Assembly: GCA_963853835.1 (NCBI GenBank)
Contig: OY970822.1
Span: 12,773,501-12,837,500 of the forward strand
DNA from: Calendula officinalis
Taxonomy: Eukaryota > Streptophyta > Magnoliopsida > Asterales > Asteraceae
Reading direction: 5' to 3'
DNA: 64,000 bases
Shown: positions 50,118-62,729 of the stretch, one piece after another
How the letters are laid out: each line of letters begins with the position of its first letter
Numbering within the stretch: position 1 is the stretch's first letter
Program-made: the position numbers and the translations under genes
Notes under the pieces: generated by a model
The model's input: only the letters and a program-made list of their open reading frames with translations
Database searches by the model: none
Told to the model about the DNA's origin: nothing

Positions 50118-52461
50118 GCTGAAAAAATATACTCAAATAATGATTAAAATAATACAAATCTTCCAATAATCATGTTTTTGGGTAAAATATAAAGTAGGAT
50201 CAGTTAACCTCATCCACAACATTAGCAACTACACGGTCTTCAATAAATTTCTGTTTGAAATGCTTGATGAGTTGAGGATCATCAGACATACCATCACGAC
50301 ATACCATCACATCGGTATGTGTGGTTATTCTTGCCATGGTTTTCTTTAGAATACCACAACTTGAACAGAAATTTTTTACCGAGGATCATATTCAACTCAT
50401 CAGGGTAGTACTTGGAAGGATCCTTTCCGTATTTGTCAATTAAGTCCCATACAGTAAGGCCGGTCAACTTGTGAATAGAGCTGTTGAATAACACAACTTG
50501 AGCAGTACCACTCTCATCGATGATTGTTACAACAACCTTGAACCTGTTTGTTAAAAAAATTAGTTCCTTTTTAAAAGAGGGGATAAAAATGTGTAATTAT
50601 GAAACCGGATTCAAATATTCGTCAACACATTGAAATCGTACCTTGAAAGGGTTTGTACTGCCCCACAATCGTCGCATTCGTAAGTAGTATGGCGATTATT
50701 CAGTGATTTAACTTTGACTTTTTTGTTGCACTCCTTGCATGCTATATAAGCCCATCCCATTTGTTCATGCAAACAATGAATGGTTGCAAAGACGATGCAG
50801 TGAGAATCCTGTATATTTTAGAGTAACGTCAATGTCAATTTAATAAAATCATAAGTAGGTAGATGTATTATTGTATTAGTTATGGACTATGGTTTACATA
50901 CCTGTTGTACCTGGCGAATTTGACTCACCATGCTTTTTACCGAACCATTAAAGAAATCGGATACGGTAACCACTTTAGCATCAGGTGTGAAGAACTCAAT
51001 TTTGAATTGGTTAGGATGATAATCCTTTTGATTTTCGGCCCTGCAATACAATAATGAACCAAGTTTAAATGTTAACATAATTATGGATTTCACCTAAACA
51101 TTTATTATTTGATAATAATAAATGATACTCACTCTGTTTTAAATGCAAGTATAGCGGGGTGATTCTGGTCAATAATTATCTTTGTACCGAACAACGAATT
51201 ATGGACCGCCGGTGCCTCTGCATTTTGTCGTGTAAGAAAAACAGTTAACAAAATTAAAATATAATATATTAGGGATTAAAATCATACCTTTAAAGTACTT
51301 AACCTTTCCAAGTTGTAGTAATACGACAAAATGTCCAAATTTTTCCGGATCTGTTGCATAGTCATTCCACATAGTGGCCCAGTCTTCCCAAAATGTTAAA
51401 TCAAGTTGTTCTCCTCTGTTTTTTAATATAATTAATTATTTTTCAATATCTAATAATAATTGAAAATATAATTAAATATCTATGTAATTAGTACGTACAT
51501 GTTATCTTCGACCACAACAGTACGTCGAAATTTCATACCACTTTGCGTGGCAACCTTCACAATCTCCATAATCCCCACAACATAGCCAATGACATCTAAA
51601 ATATTCACAATCACCAAAAAATCAGTATGCATAAATTAAATATATCCATGCGATAAAAATATTATATAGAAGTAATATTTAAAATATAAATAGGACGTAC
51701 CAACAGAGTCTTTTTCAGCATAAGTACGATCTGCCGACTTAATCTCAGTATAAGGTTCTAGCAGTAAACTATACAAATTGTCATCAATCTGATCAATTCG
51801 CGTAACAGTCGTGTTGAATCCAAATGCAAGTTTATACTTATGTGGCAATAAAGGGTATACTCCAGTATTCTGATAAATTTCGAAGTTTATAATCTCATAA
51901 CACTTTCCTTCCTCGAAAAGCGGCTCGAACTTATGCATGAACTTTTTTTTAATCCAAATTTGGATTCGATCATTCTGTAAAAAATAGAAATTTAAGGATG
52001 TTTTATTTAAATGAACTGTACAAAAAGTTATGTGATGTACTGACAGCAAATACCTGATCATCGTGCAGTACTAAGTCTAGAGAATATGGGTTATGCGGTT
52101 CGTTCTTACGGTGGGAATGCCATATTGAAAGACATCTCCCCCGAACAGTTATGTTCCGTAACCCCGCATCTATTTTACCTATGGGTGTAATGGTTTTCTG
52201 TTTGAAGGTTTCTGAAATAAAAGTTTAGAAGTTTATTGAACGTATTATATACTAAATAATTAAATAATGTATGTATGTAATTTATTTACCTTGGGTTGTT
52301 TCCATGTTAACAGGACTTTGTGTTGCATTTTCAGTGGGACGGAATCTTCGGGACCCTATTGATATACCCGAACTTGCCAAACGCCTCATATTTCCTCCGG
52401 AGGAATTTGGTGTCTTCTGGTAATTAAGCTTCGCTTTCCCTTTGTCGGTGTTGGTATTCAT
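50118..52461 (-). pseudogene. Replication protein A-like gene, broken 3' end
   Basis: Exons on the minus strand: 52461-52290, 52211-52054, 51974-51701, 51595-51499, 51415-51288, 51217-51133, 51040-50902, 50808-50642 and 50543-50209, with a possible tenth from 50118. All have GT-AG borders and matching phases. The protein has two OB-fold regions (exons 2-4 and 5-7) and an RPA70-type C-terminal zinc ribbon (CKECNKK, then YECDDCG) followed by WDLIDKYGKDPSKYYP. Such RPA1-like proteins bind single-stranded DNA and are often carried by plant Helitrons. A perfect 13-bp tandem duplication (50285-50310) shifts the frame to a stop at 50294-50296, about 489 aa. The gypsy fragment truncates what follows. 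Confidence 0.75.
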
Positions 52462-52507
52462 ACTGCATTTACAAAGTCATTTGCAATTATTTTTTGACTA
52501 TCTAAAA

Positions 52508-53170
52508 ATTAATTAAAGATTTAATTAAAAAAATTTGGTCAAATAAAGTTTCTTAACAATCCGGTGGTTATATTAATTACCGTTATTGAAAAAGTAAATA
52601 CGTTCAATACCGTTTGACTTGAAAAAGTTTTCTGAAGCATGTGTTTATACAGTTAAATTTTAGTGAAACAGTTTGACTTTAAAAAGTCAAACTTTCAATA
52701 GTTAAAAAATACAGTATAAATAGTGTAACTAATATTTAGGTTAAACTTAAAATGTTACTGTTTTCAGAAAATTGATTTATTTGATAACTGCAAGTCTAAA
52801 ATGTTTGACCTTTTAAAAGTCAAACTGATGTAATATACGTAAATTGAAAACAGTTTGACTTTTATAAAGTCAAATTGCCGTGTTATTTAAAAAACAGTAA
52901 TAAAAGTTTTACTATAATTGAATAAAAAATTAATTACAGATTTAATTAAAAAAATTTGGTGAAATAAAGTTTATTAACAATCCGGTGGTTATATTAATTA
53001 CCGTTATTGAAAAAGTAAATACGTTCAATACAGTTTGACTTTAAAAACTTTTCAAACTTTGTTAGTTAAATAATACAGTATAAATAGTCTAATAATTATT
53101 TAGGTTGAATTTAAAATGTTACTGTTTTCAGAAAATTGATTTATTTACTATTGCAAGTCTATTATTTAGG
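52508..53170. repeat. 421-bp tandem duplication
   Basis: A unit beginning TTTAATTAAAAAAATTTGG at about 52520 recurs at about 52941. The first copy is complete and the second extends to about 53170. Both contain AACAATCCGGTGGTTATATT and GTTTGACTT words. It lies just upstream of the RPA-like gene start, so it could be its promoter. Confidence 0.8.
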
Positions 53171-53609
53171 TCTAATTAGAGAATTAGACCTTTTTACCTA
53201 CTTATAATTGTACATGTAGGCATTAATGTATGTATCAATCTGTACCGTGGTATATTTATATGTATCTCTTCTCTTTAAATAATAAAAAAAATCCTTTTAT
53301 CACCTATGAATTAACACGTCATCATGACGTGACATAATTTCTGCCACATATGCGCCAAGTATTATGCCAATCCATGTTTACACTTAGAGATAATTACGAA
53401 ATTCATCTTTCTAGAGGGATTCTTAAAAAAAAAAAAAAATTAATTTACACTTAGAGATAATTACTAATTTCATCCGTAATTATGTTTATATATCTAAAAT
53501 AATCGTTTGTTCAAGGTAGTCCAAAAATTTTATCAAGTCCCAAGGTACAATTAATAGCCCTTAGATTAAGAAAAAGTCAAAGGTTAAGATCAAGATTCAA
53601 ATCACCACC
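53171..53609. other. Intergenic, nothing recognised
   Basis: AT-rich sequence with two copies of TTTACACTTAGAGATAATTA near 53378 and 53442. No gene is seen. Confidence 0.5.
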
Positions 53610-54066
53610 ACTACAAACACATGTGATTCAATACATCAATACACCACCCACCTCCGGCGGCTGGCGGCGCCGGACGGCGGCCGACGGTGGTGGTCGTGAC
53701 TTGAAACACATGTGTTTGAAACACATGTGCTTGTAACACATATGTTTCACCTTTTGAAACACATGTGTTTCACCTTTTGAAACACATGTATTTTGAAAAT
53801 AAAGGAGTGTATATATACAGCCTAACACATGTGTTTCATAACTTGAAACACATGTGTTTAGTTAGTAGAAGCACATGTGTTTCACTAATAACAGTTGTTT
53901 TGAAAATAAAGGAGTGTATATGTACAGCTAAACATATGCGTTTCAAGAATGAAGCACATGTGTTTGTAAGCTAGAAGCATATGTTATTCACTAATAACAG
54001 TTCTTTTGAAAATAAAAAAAGTGTATATGTACAACTAAGCTCATGTCTTCCGTGACTTGAAACACA
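53610..54066. repeat. CACATGTG-rich minisatellite upstream of UBE4
   Basis: At least eight exact CACATGTG palindromes, mostly within AAACACATGTGTTT, lie in 53610-53960. From 53785 a unit of about 100-115 bp containing TTTTGAAAATAAAGGAGTG and GTATATGTACA repeats three times, increasingly degenerate. CACATGTG contains an E-box (CANNTG) of the kind bound by bHLH proteins. The array ends about 250 bp before the UBE4 start codon. Confidence 0.8.
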
Positions 54067-54313
54067 TTTGCTATTAATAATTTGTAAATATTACTGGATG
54101 ATTAGAAGAAAGTTAAAAAATAATCACCATACTAATTTGATCGCATTCATCGGAGTCGATAGACTTTATACACAAGACTATACAGATTACAGAGTACAGA
54201 GGTTTGTTGTTGACAATGGAGAGCCAAAATTCTTAAATCTTTTTCTTGATCCTTCTTCTTCACCCATTATCACCATCTGCGATCAATAAATTAATCAAAT
54301 CAATTTCAACATC

Positions 54314-57300
54314 ATGGCAACAACAACCGTAAAACCACAACGATCGCCTGAAGAAATCGAAGACATAATTCTACGCAAAATCTTCCTTGTAACCCTGATC
54401 GATTCAATGGGGAACGACACTCGAGTTGTTTACTTGGAGATGACGGCAGCTGAGATCTTAAGCGAAGGCGGTCAATTAAGGCTTTCTAGGGATTTAATGG
54501 AACGAGTTCTTGTTGATCGTCTATCAGGTAATTTCACTTCTGCAGAACCCCCTTTCCAATACCTAATTGGGATTTATCGTCGAGCGCATGAAGAAGGGAA
54601 GAAAATTACTAGTATGAAAGATAAATCAGTTAGGGCTCAGATGGAACTAGTGGTTAACCAAGCTAAGAAATTAGCTGTTTCGTATTGTAGAATTCATTTA
54701 GGTAATCCTGATATGTTTCCTGATTCCGAAAGAAGTAAATCTAATGTTTCACCATTGTTGCCTCTGGTTTTCTCTGAGGTTTCTAGTTCAATTGATGCTT
54801 TTGGTGGTGGTAATACTAGTAGCAGTGTTGCTTCTGTTCCTGGTTTTTTGGACGAATTATTTAGGGATCCAGATTTCGATTCAATGGAACCAATTTTGAA
54901 GCAATTGTATGAAGATTTAAGAGGAATTGTGCTTAAATGTTCTGCACTTGGAAACTTTCAGCAGCCATTAAGGGCTTTAATGTACTTAATAAATTTTCCA
55001 GTTGGTGCAAGAGCTTTAGTAAATCATCCATGGTGGATTCCTAAAGGTGCTTATTTAAACGGGCGGGTTATTGAAATGACAAGTATTTTGGGCCCGTTTT
55101 TTCATGTTAGTGCTCTACCTGATCAGAGTATTTTCAAGGGTCAGCCTGATGTTGGGTGAGTTTGAACTCTTGAACTTAAAAGTTGTTTTATTTCATATAT
55201 TTATTTAATTTTGGATTTATCATATGAATTTGAATTGTTTTTTAAATTTGCAGGCAACAATGTTTCTCAGAATCATCAACACGACGGCCTGCTGATCTTT
55301 TATCTTCATTTACAACAATTAAAACTGTTATGAACAACTTATATGATGGTTTAGCAGAAATACTTAGGTCTCTCCTTAAAAACACAAGCACACGAGAAAA
55401 TGTGCTTCAGTATATTGCAGAAGTTATTAACAAAAATGCATCTAGGTCTCATATTCAGGTAAAACATTTATATTTTATTTTCCTCTATTAGGAATTAATT
55501 TCTACAGTATCAATCCTATCTATTGATTTTTTTTAGGTTGATCCAATATCTTCTGCAAGTTCAGGCATGTTTGTGAATCTTAGTGCTGTTATGCTTCGAT
55601 TATGTGAGCCATTTTTGGATGCAAATTCAACAAAAAAAGACAAAATTGATCCTAAATATATATTTTATGGTTCTCGTTTGGATTTCAAGTAAGATACTTT
55701 ATTAACTAACTGCAAATCATATGTAATATTTTGTATGATCTCAACTCTGATTTTTTAACTGAATACAGAGAATTAACTGCACTTCATGCATCTTCTGAGG
55801 AAGTTACTGAATGGTTAAATAAAAATAAACGTGAAGAAACTACAAATTATTCATTTATTTGTGAATGTTTCTTTATGACTGCACGGGTTTTAAATTTGGG
55901 GCTGCTTAAAGCCTTTTCAGATTTCAAGCATCTTTCACATGTTGATATAATTTTCTCATTTTTTTATTTTTTTAAACATAAGTTTTTGGTTGATGTAATT
56001 GTAAATATACGCAGGATATTTCAAGATGTGAAGATAATTTATCAACCTTAAAAACCATGCAAGAACAAGCACCTTCACCTCGATTAGCTCAGGATATTGC
56101 TCGACTTGAAAAGGAAATAGAGTCATTTACACAGGAGAAATTATGTTATGAAGCACAAATACTCAGGGTAAATTATTAAGTTAGATTAATTTAACTGTAC
56201 TCGTTCTTTTTTCCTTTTTTTTATTTTTTATTTTTAATTTTATTTTTAAAGGATGGAGGGCTTCTTCAACAAGCATCATCTTTCTACCATTTATTGGTAG
56301 TTTGGTTAGTTAGTCGAATAGGTGGTTTCAAAATGCCATTACCACAACCTTGCCCAATGGAATTCGCATGCATGCCTGAACATTTTGTGGAGGATATTAT
56401 GGAATTGCTTATTTTTGCTTCTAGAATTCCAAGAGCTTTAGATGGTGTCAAACTGGTAAAAAATTAAAAAATATATAATTTTTTTTCCAGCAGTATATAA
56501 TATTTATATATTGTAGGATGATTTTATGAACTTTATCATCATGTTCATGGCAAGTCCAGATTACATTAGAAATCCTTATTTAAGAGCTAAAATGGTTGAA
56601 GTCCTTAACTGCTGGATGCCACGTGGGAGGTATTTATTATTTAATATAATTATATCATATTTTGTTATGTGCGCAAAATTAAATATTTTATATCCTCAAT
56701 TGCAGTGGCACATCGTCTGTCACAAGTTCACTTTTTGAAGGACACCAACTTTCTGTTGAGTATCTTGTGAAAAATCTTTTGAAACTTTATGTTGATATTG
56801 AATTCACAGGGTCCCACACTCAGGTAATTAATTATTTACCAAATATATCCTTTTGACCCCTCATCGCTTAATTATTTTTAAAAATGTGCAGTTTTATGAT
56901 AAATTTAATATTCGGCATAACATCGCGGAGCTTTTAGAGTATCTTTGGCAGGTTCCTGTTCACCAAAATGCTTGGAAACAGGTAATTTCATGATTTTTTT
57001 TTTTTTTGCTTATGTTTAATTACTTTGAGCATTTTTTTGATATATATTTTTAAAACAATTTCAGATTGCTAAAGAAGAGGAAAAGGGTGTTTATTTGAAT
57101 TTCTTGAACTTTTTAATCAACGATAGTATCTTTCTTCTTGATGAAAGTTTGAATAAGATTCTTGAACTCAAAGAGTTGGAAGCTGAGATGTCTAACACAG
57201 CTGAATGGGAACAAAGACCTGCACAAGACAGGCAGGAAAGAACTAGACTTTATCACTCTCAAGAAAATGTTCGTCTTTTTTTATCATTATTTTTTTAAAT

Positions 57301-58404
57301 ATTATGGTTAGATATTAAGTAAGAAGAAAATAATGTTTTTTTTTTTATGTGTAGATTATTAGGATTGACATGAAGCTGGCTATGGAAGATGTGAGCATGC
57401 TTGCTTTCACTACAGAGCAAATTACAGCTCCTTTCCTGCTACCCGAAATGGTATCTTTTCTTTTCTTTTAATTAAATATAATTTTGTTATTAAGTTTATG
57501 TTTTTTTTAATCACGTTTTTGCAGGTAGAAAGAGTTGGTAGCATGTTAAATTACTTCCTATTACAACTCGTGGGCCCCCAGAGGAAATCATTAAGCTTGA
57601 AAGATCCCGAGAAATACGAGTTTCGCCCAAAACAGTTGCTAAAACAGGTTTCTTTCTTATTATTTCATAACATTAACATTAACATACGATAATTATTGCA
57701 AATATTAAATAATTTTTGTATTTTGAAGATTGTGAAGATATATGTTCATCTAGCAAAGGGTGATGATGACAACATTTTCCCATCTGCCATTACAAAGGAT
57801 GGGCGGTCCTATAATGACCAGGTACTAACTACATTATAGGTTTTTTTTAATATATATAAATATTAAAATAAAATATGGATTATTATGTGCAGTTATTCGC
57901 GGAAGCTGCAAATGTTCTAAGAAGAATAGGTGAAGATGCGCGAATGATAGGGGCATTTGAAGATCTGGGTAAAAAGGCTAAATCTGCAGCATCAGAAGCC
58001 ATGGATGCAGAAGCTATTCTTGGAGATATTCCTGATGAATTCCTTGATCCAATTCAGTACACTTTGATGAAAGATCCTGTTATTCTACCATCTTCTAGAA
58101 TCATAGTTGACCGACCAGTCATTCAGAGGCATCTCCTAAGCGATCCTGTAAGTACATCTCTAATCTTTCATTTTAAACATTAATTAATTAATTAGTTATA
58201 TGATGATATTATATTTTTTAAATGAATTTGTAGACGGACCCCTTCAATCGTTCTCATCTTACTCCGGATATGCTGATTCCAGACACGGAATTGAAACAGA
58301 GAATACAGGAATTTGTGAGATCACAGCATGATGCGAGTATGCAACGCAGCTCCAAATCTTCAATTCAATCAACACATGATGCTACAAGGCCACTAATTGA
58401 TTAG
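54314..58404 (+). CDS. UBE4: Ubiquitin conjugation factor E4 (UFD2 type)
   Basis: This U-box ligase extends ubiquitin chains on substrates already tagged, and in Arabidopsis (MUSE3/PUB1) it limits immune-receptor levels. Fifteen exons join in phase: 54314-55155, 55254-55458, 55537-55688, 55769-55940, 56015-56167, 56252-56455, 56517-56629, 56706-56823, 56892-56981, 57065-57268, 57355-57450, 57525-57647, 57729-57821, 57893-58147 and 58234-58404. Together they encode about 996 aa, close to the family's usual length of just over 1000. The Ufd2 core fills about residues 200-850. The C-terminal U-box covers about 900-973 (DIPDEFLDPIQYTLMKDPVI). The ATG follows an in-frame AT-rich leader and gives an N-terminus that suits the family. 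No break is seen. Confidence 0.95.
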
Positions 58405-59365
58405 GTTAGGGTTAGGAAGGGAAGTGTAATTTTTTGTATTTATTATCATCCGATCCAACTGTTGTTTGGTACTCAAACACGGTTTCTTTTCTTCTGGTGA
58501 AGTTGTAAAAATTTTAATTTATATCATAGAAATCATCCCTTTGTTTGTGGACTGCTGTTATGTTTTGTTTACACTTTTCCGAATCTTTATTCACTTGTTT
58601 CAAGTTCCCTTTTAGGGGGTTATTTTGTTGATATTATCGTTAGTCCTAACTGGCGTTTTGCTGATGTGTTTGTTACCACTTTTATTGGGTCATTTGAAAA
58701 TTTAAGTTAGATAACTACCTCCATATCACAACAAGAAGTCATTTTAAAATTTACCATAAGTTAAACTCATTTTTTTACTTACTATCCACTTTAATATAAT
58801 GAAATGATCATTTTACCTTTACTTTTACTTTTTTAAACATCATTAGTACCACTTTATTTAAAAGAATAAGGACATATCTTCCATTTTAATCCATCTTAAT
58901 ATTCATAATAACTTTTTGACTAAAAAATCATGAAATTCATAATGTATCACTTATTAAGTTATTATGATACAAAAGCATTATTAGGCGCTGGAAATTAAAT
59001 TGTAGTAATTCTCCTATAGTGATCAGCTTTGATATATTTTTCGAACATTTTTGTATTTGCTATAATTTGATCGTATTAATTCAGTTCTTTAACAGTCCTA
59101 CTACTCGTCTACACCTAAAAGTTGGCACCTTTTACCATTCAAAACCCAAATTTCAGGATCCGAGAATACTCGTCATTAAGGATGTATACCATTTTGTAAG
59201 GGGGTGTTTGGGATGGCTTATTTAGGAAACTTATGATTTTTTTGATAACCACTTTTAAGTATTTGGTATGGCTTAAAAACTTATTTAGAGTGTTTTAAGT
59301 AAGTTCTAAAAATGGTTTTAAAATTATTTTAAGATTTTTTTACCTCTTTACCCTCAAATTGTAAC
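58405..59365. other. UBE4 3' region and intergenic
   Basis: The UBE4 3' untranslated region occupies roughly the first 150 bp. From about 58710 to 58980, CTACCTCCATATCACAACAA and a distant TTGTTATGATAC-like end hint at an old MITE. A GGTGTTTGGGATGGCTTATT phrase at 59205 is another fragment of that kind. No gene is seen. Confidence 0.45.
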
Positions 59366-59373
59366 TCTATTTC

Positions 59374-60295
59374 CAGGCCCGTCTCTGAGGCTGGGCGGGC
59401 TGGGCGATCACCCTGGGCCTCACAATTTCAGGGCCCCAAAATTATAGTACATTATATTGTATACTAGGCTCATTTTCTGTAAGTAAATAATAAGTTTTTT
59501 AAAAATAAAGGTGCAACAGATAGTAGCCCATTGTGTACTAAGCCCAATTGATTAATTCCTACGCTGGATTTGATGGAGGAACTGTAAACACGGAATGGAA
59601 TGATCATCACAATTCTAATTCTCAAAATTCAGAATCTCAACCGTCTCTTTGAGATCTCCGGTTCCCACTGTCATCTCGCAACTTGCATCTTTATTTCTCT
59701 TTCAAATCCAAACGATTTCAACCTCCAAGTTCAAGAATCAATCTTTCAAGTTTCGCCTTTGCGGGCCTAAGTCTAACATTCATTTCTGATTTTACCATCC
59801 AAGTATTGAGGTGTTGTTTCTTTCTCGGTAATTTTTTTTTTCTGATTTCTAACTAAGATACAGATTTTGGTTAAGATTAATATTCTGATTAATATTCATG
59901 TTTCGACTTTAGGGTGTGGTTTTGACTTTTGATCTTGATTTTTGCTTAAAGAATGAGGTTTTAATTAAAATTCATAACCAACTGATTCTACTACTTATAA
60001 TGTTACAGATTTGTGTTTTGTTATTGTTAAATGCATATTGAAGTTCTAGTTGTAGGAAACTATAGGTTTTAAATACTAAATAAAATATTAAAGTAACTGG
60101 AATTAGCTTTTAATCGTTCGGATTATTGATGATTGTTCATCTGGTTTTGATTGTTCTAATATTTGGATTAGTGTTCATCTTTTCTGTAATGTAATGTGTA
60201 GTTATTAGGTTGTTCGGCTTAGGGACCTTATTTGTCATCTTGAAGGGCCTAATTTACATCTTGTCCCGGGCCTCCAATAAGCTTGAAACGGCCTG
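59374..60295. mobile_element. Non-autonomous hAT element with perfect TSD
   Basis: The 922-bp element begins CAGGCCCGTCTC and ends in the inverse, GAAACGGCCTG. It is flanked by a perfect 8-bp target duplication, TCTATTTC (59366-59373 and 60296-60303), the hallmark of hAT insertion. GGGCCTC/GGGCCCC blocks lie next to both ends, as in the element at 45301. The interior has no recognised protein. Confidence 0.85.
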
Positions 60296-60303
60296 TCTAT
60301 TTC

Positions 60304-61089
60304 ACCACCACACTAACATGATGAACATGTTTATCTCTACAAGCCATGTTTGCACTTTTCTACTGAAACAATTATTTTATGAGTTCATTTTACATTCGTG
60401 ATAGAGTGTGTGCATCTTGTGTGATCATTGGGCAATAGTTTTAGCTCTTCTGGTGTGTTTTTCATGGCAATATTTATTAATAAAGAGTTAATGTGGGTAA
60501 GATTGTGACAATTTTGTATAAAATATTAGCTTATTAATAATATTATTTTTAAGGGTAAATGTCAGAAATTGTCCCTGTGGTCTTGGGTTTTCTGGCTTTT
60601 TGTCCCTAAACTTTTTATTTTCAAAATTTTTGTCCCTGTACTCTTTAAAATTCTGGTTTATCGTCCTTCCGTTCAAATTTGGTTGTTAAGTAATCCCACA
60701 TGCCAAACATATGAAGGTATTTTAGTCTTTTACTCAAACTTACCTGTACCATGTACTTCAATAATTGTACTTTATGTTTCTTCTTCATTCAAGAATACCT
60801 ACCTGTGTTCTTCATTCAACTACATGTTTTCTTCTTCATGCAAACAATCTCTGCAGCTAGTTGCCGCCAGGAACTCCGGTCATCTTCTCCGGCGAACTCC
60901 GGTCATCTTCTCCGGTTGTCTTGTAGATCTGAAGCCATAAGTGACGTCTTCTTGCCGCGAGGAACTCCGGTCATCTTCTCCGGCGGAGGGCGTGAATCTC
61001 GATAAAATCTTGTCCGTTTCCACTGTTAAACAAACTGGAAAAATACGAACTTGGTGCAGACCGGTATCGCGTCAAACCGGAGTTCATGA
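60304..61089. repeat. Intergenic with repeat-derived sequence
   Basis: At 60553-60680 repeated phrases TTGTCCCTGT/TTTGTCCCT look like the edge of an old retroelement. At 60869-60985 the phrase AACTCCGGTCATCTTCTCCG occurs three times, interspersed. No gene is recognised. Confidence 0.5.
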
Positions 61090-61094
61090 TTATG

Positions 61095-62698
61095 TCACAC
61101 CCCGCCAAAAATGGTTTTGCGGAAGAACGGCGTGCGACAATATTAGTAATCACAACACATCAATATAGCAAACACAACGCAATCATGGTAAATATAAAAA
61201 ACAATTGTTTACAAAAACCGAAAGACAAAGTTGAAATAATCTACATGAATAAGTTTCAAAACATTTAATGTCTTAACTAATAGACTTATTTCTTGAGAAA
61301 AGCTTGACGACCCACCACTTATGCAATGCTTAAAAGTTTAATTTCCGTTACCTGAGAAAACATATTAGAAAAAGTGTCAACACAATGGTTGGTGAGTTCA
61401 CAGGTTTTGTGACTCAAAAGTCATATCGTTTAAAAATCGTTACGTACAAACTTGTACGATTTGTATCGTTGTTCTGAAATATTGAACAATTTAGTTTTAA
61501 GGTGCAATTCATAATCCCTTATATGCTCGGCCTAAGCATAATAAGTAAAGGTATAATCACTGAGCCTATAATCAATCCAAGATCTCAAACTAAAGAATAT
61601 ATATCTCAAACCCAGTTGGGCTAGCGCATAACTAGCCATGAGCGGGTGATCAACCCGAATAGTACTATCCATATATTCCCAGGCTAACTGTTAATGATTA
61701 CGGTTAAACGTGGACTCGTAGCATGGTCATTTGTCCTTCATTGTTAGGTACGTGTACACAACAATGATTATACAAAGATTATTTATCACAAAATAGTTAA
61801 GTAAGTATGTTTTCTCCCCCGGTAAAAATAGTTGTAAAGCATGTAAAAGTGGGGCCGTGAAACTCACCTTAGCGAAGCTTCCAAATTAGTAAATCCTCAA
61901 AGTTTAAGATTCCAACCAAAGTTTCCTAGCGTCCTAAACGCATATGCATAGTTAATAAGTGACGGTCCAAAATGACTCGCCTAGACTATATGATGCATGA
62001 ATGTTTCTCTCAACTTGAATTTAGTTATAAGCGATACGTTGGTGACTCGATTAGGTTGGTCTCGTATTTAACTTATGTTTGTTTAATTCAAACAAGTTTT
62101 TGAAAATAGGCACACTTTGATCGAAGATAAGAGAATCATTATACAATAGTTAATCATTTAAATAAAATAAATGTAAATAATTATAAATAATCAATTATAC
62201 ATTAAATAAATAATGATTAAAGAAAAGAGATTTTAATAATTAAGTAATTATTAACTAGATAATAAAGTAATTAATTAAATTAATAATCAATAAATAAATA
62301 ATTTCGAAATAAGATTCATAATTATCCATCACTTTAAAATCTGATTTTCTATTTTGACCCAAACGAATTGAGATCTAACTTATAACTGATGGACAAAGAA
62401 TTAGTAGATGGGTTAATTAAAAATAATTACTGGATTGGATTAAAATAACCATAACGGGCTTGACTCATGTTGGGCTCAATAAACAAACGAACAGTCACTG
62501 GCTCCGCCAGTGAGTGACCGGAAAACGAATGGAACACCGGACTTCGCCGGGAAAACTTACACAAAACTCACGCACACAAACATACGTCGGGCGTTCGCCG
62601 GAAGTTGATTAAACTCACACACACATGCATGATTTATAAACAAGAATATCAAAAGAGTTAGAGTTTTATACCAAGAGAGATAGAGATCGAGAAACCAC

Positions 62699-62729
<31 letters not shown>

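Noticed and set aside
53698..54066. Repeat-spacer pattern resembling CRISPR
   Set aside because: Plant nuclear context, palindromic short words of uneven spacing and a longer minisatellite period; no cas genes.
54068..54289. 73-aa frame upstream of UBE4
   Set aside because: No likeness to known proteins and it overlaps the repeat edge and the leader; it could at most be an upstream ORF.
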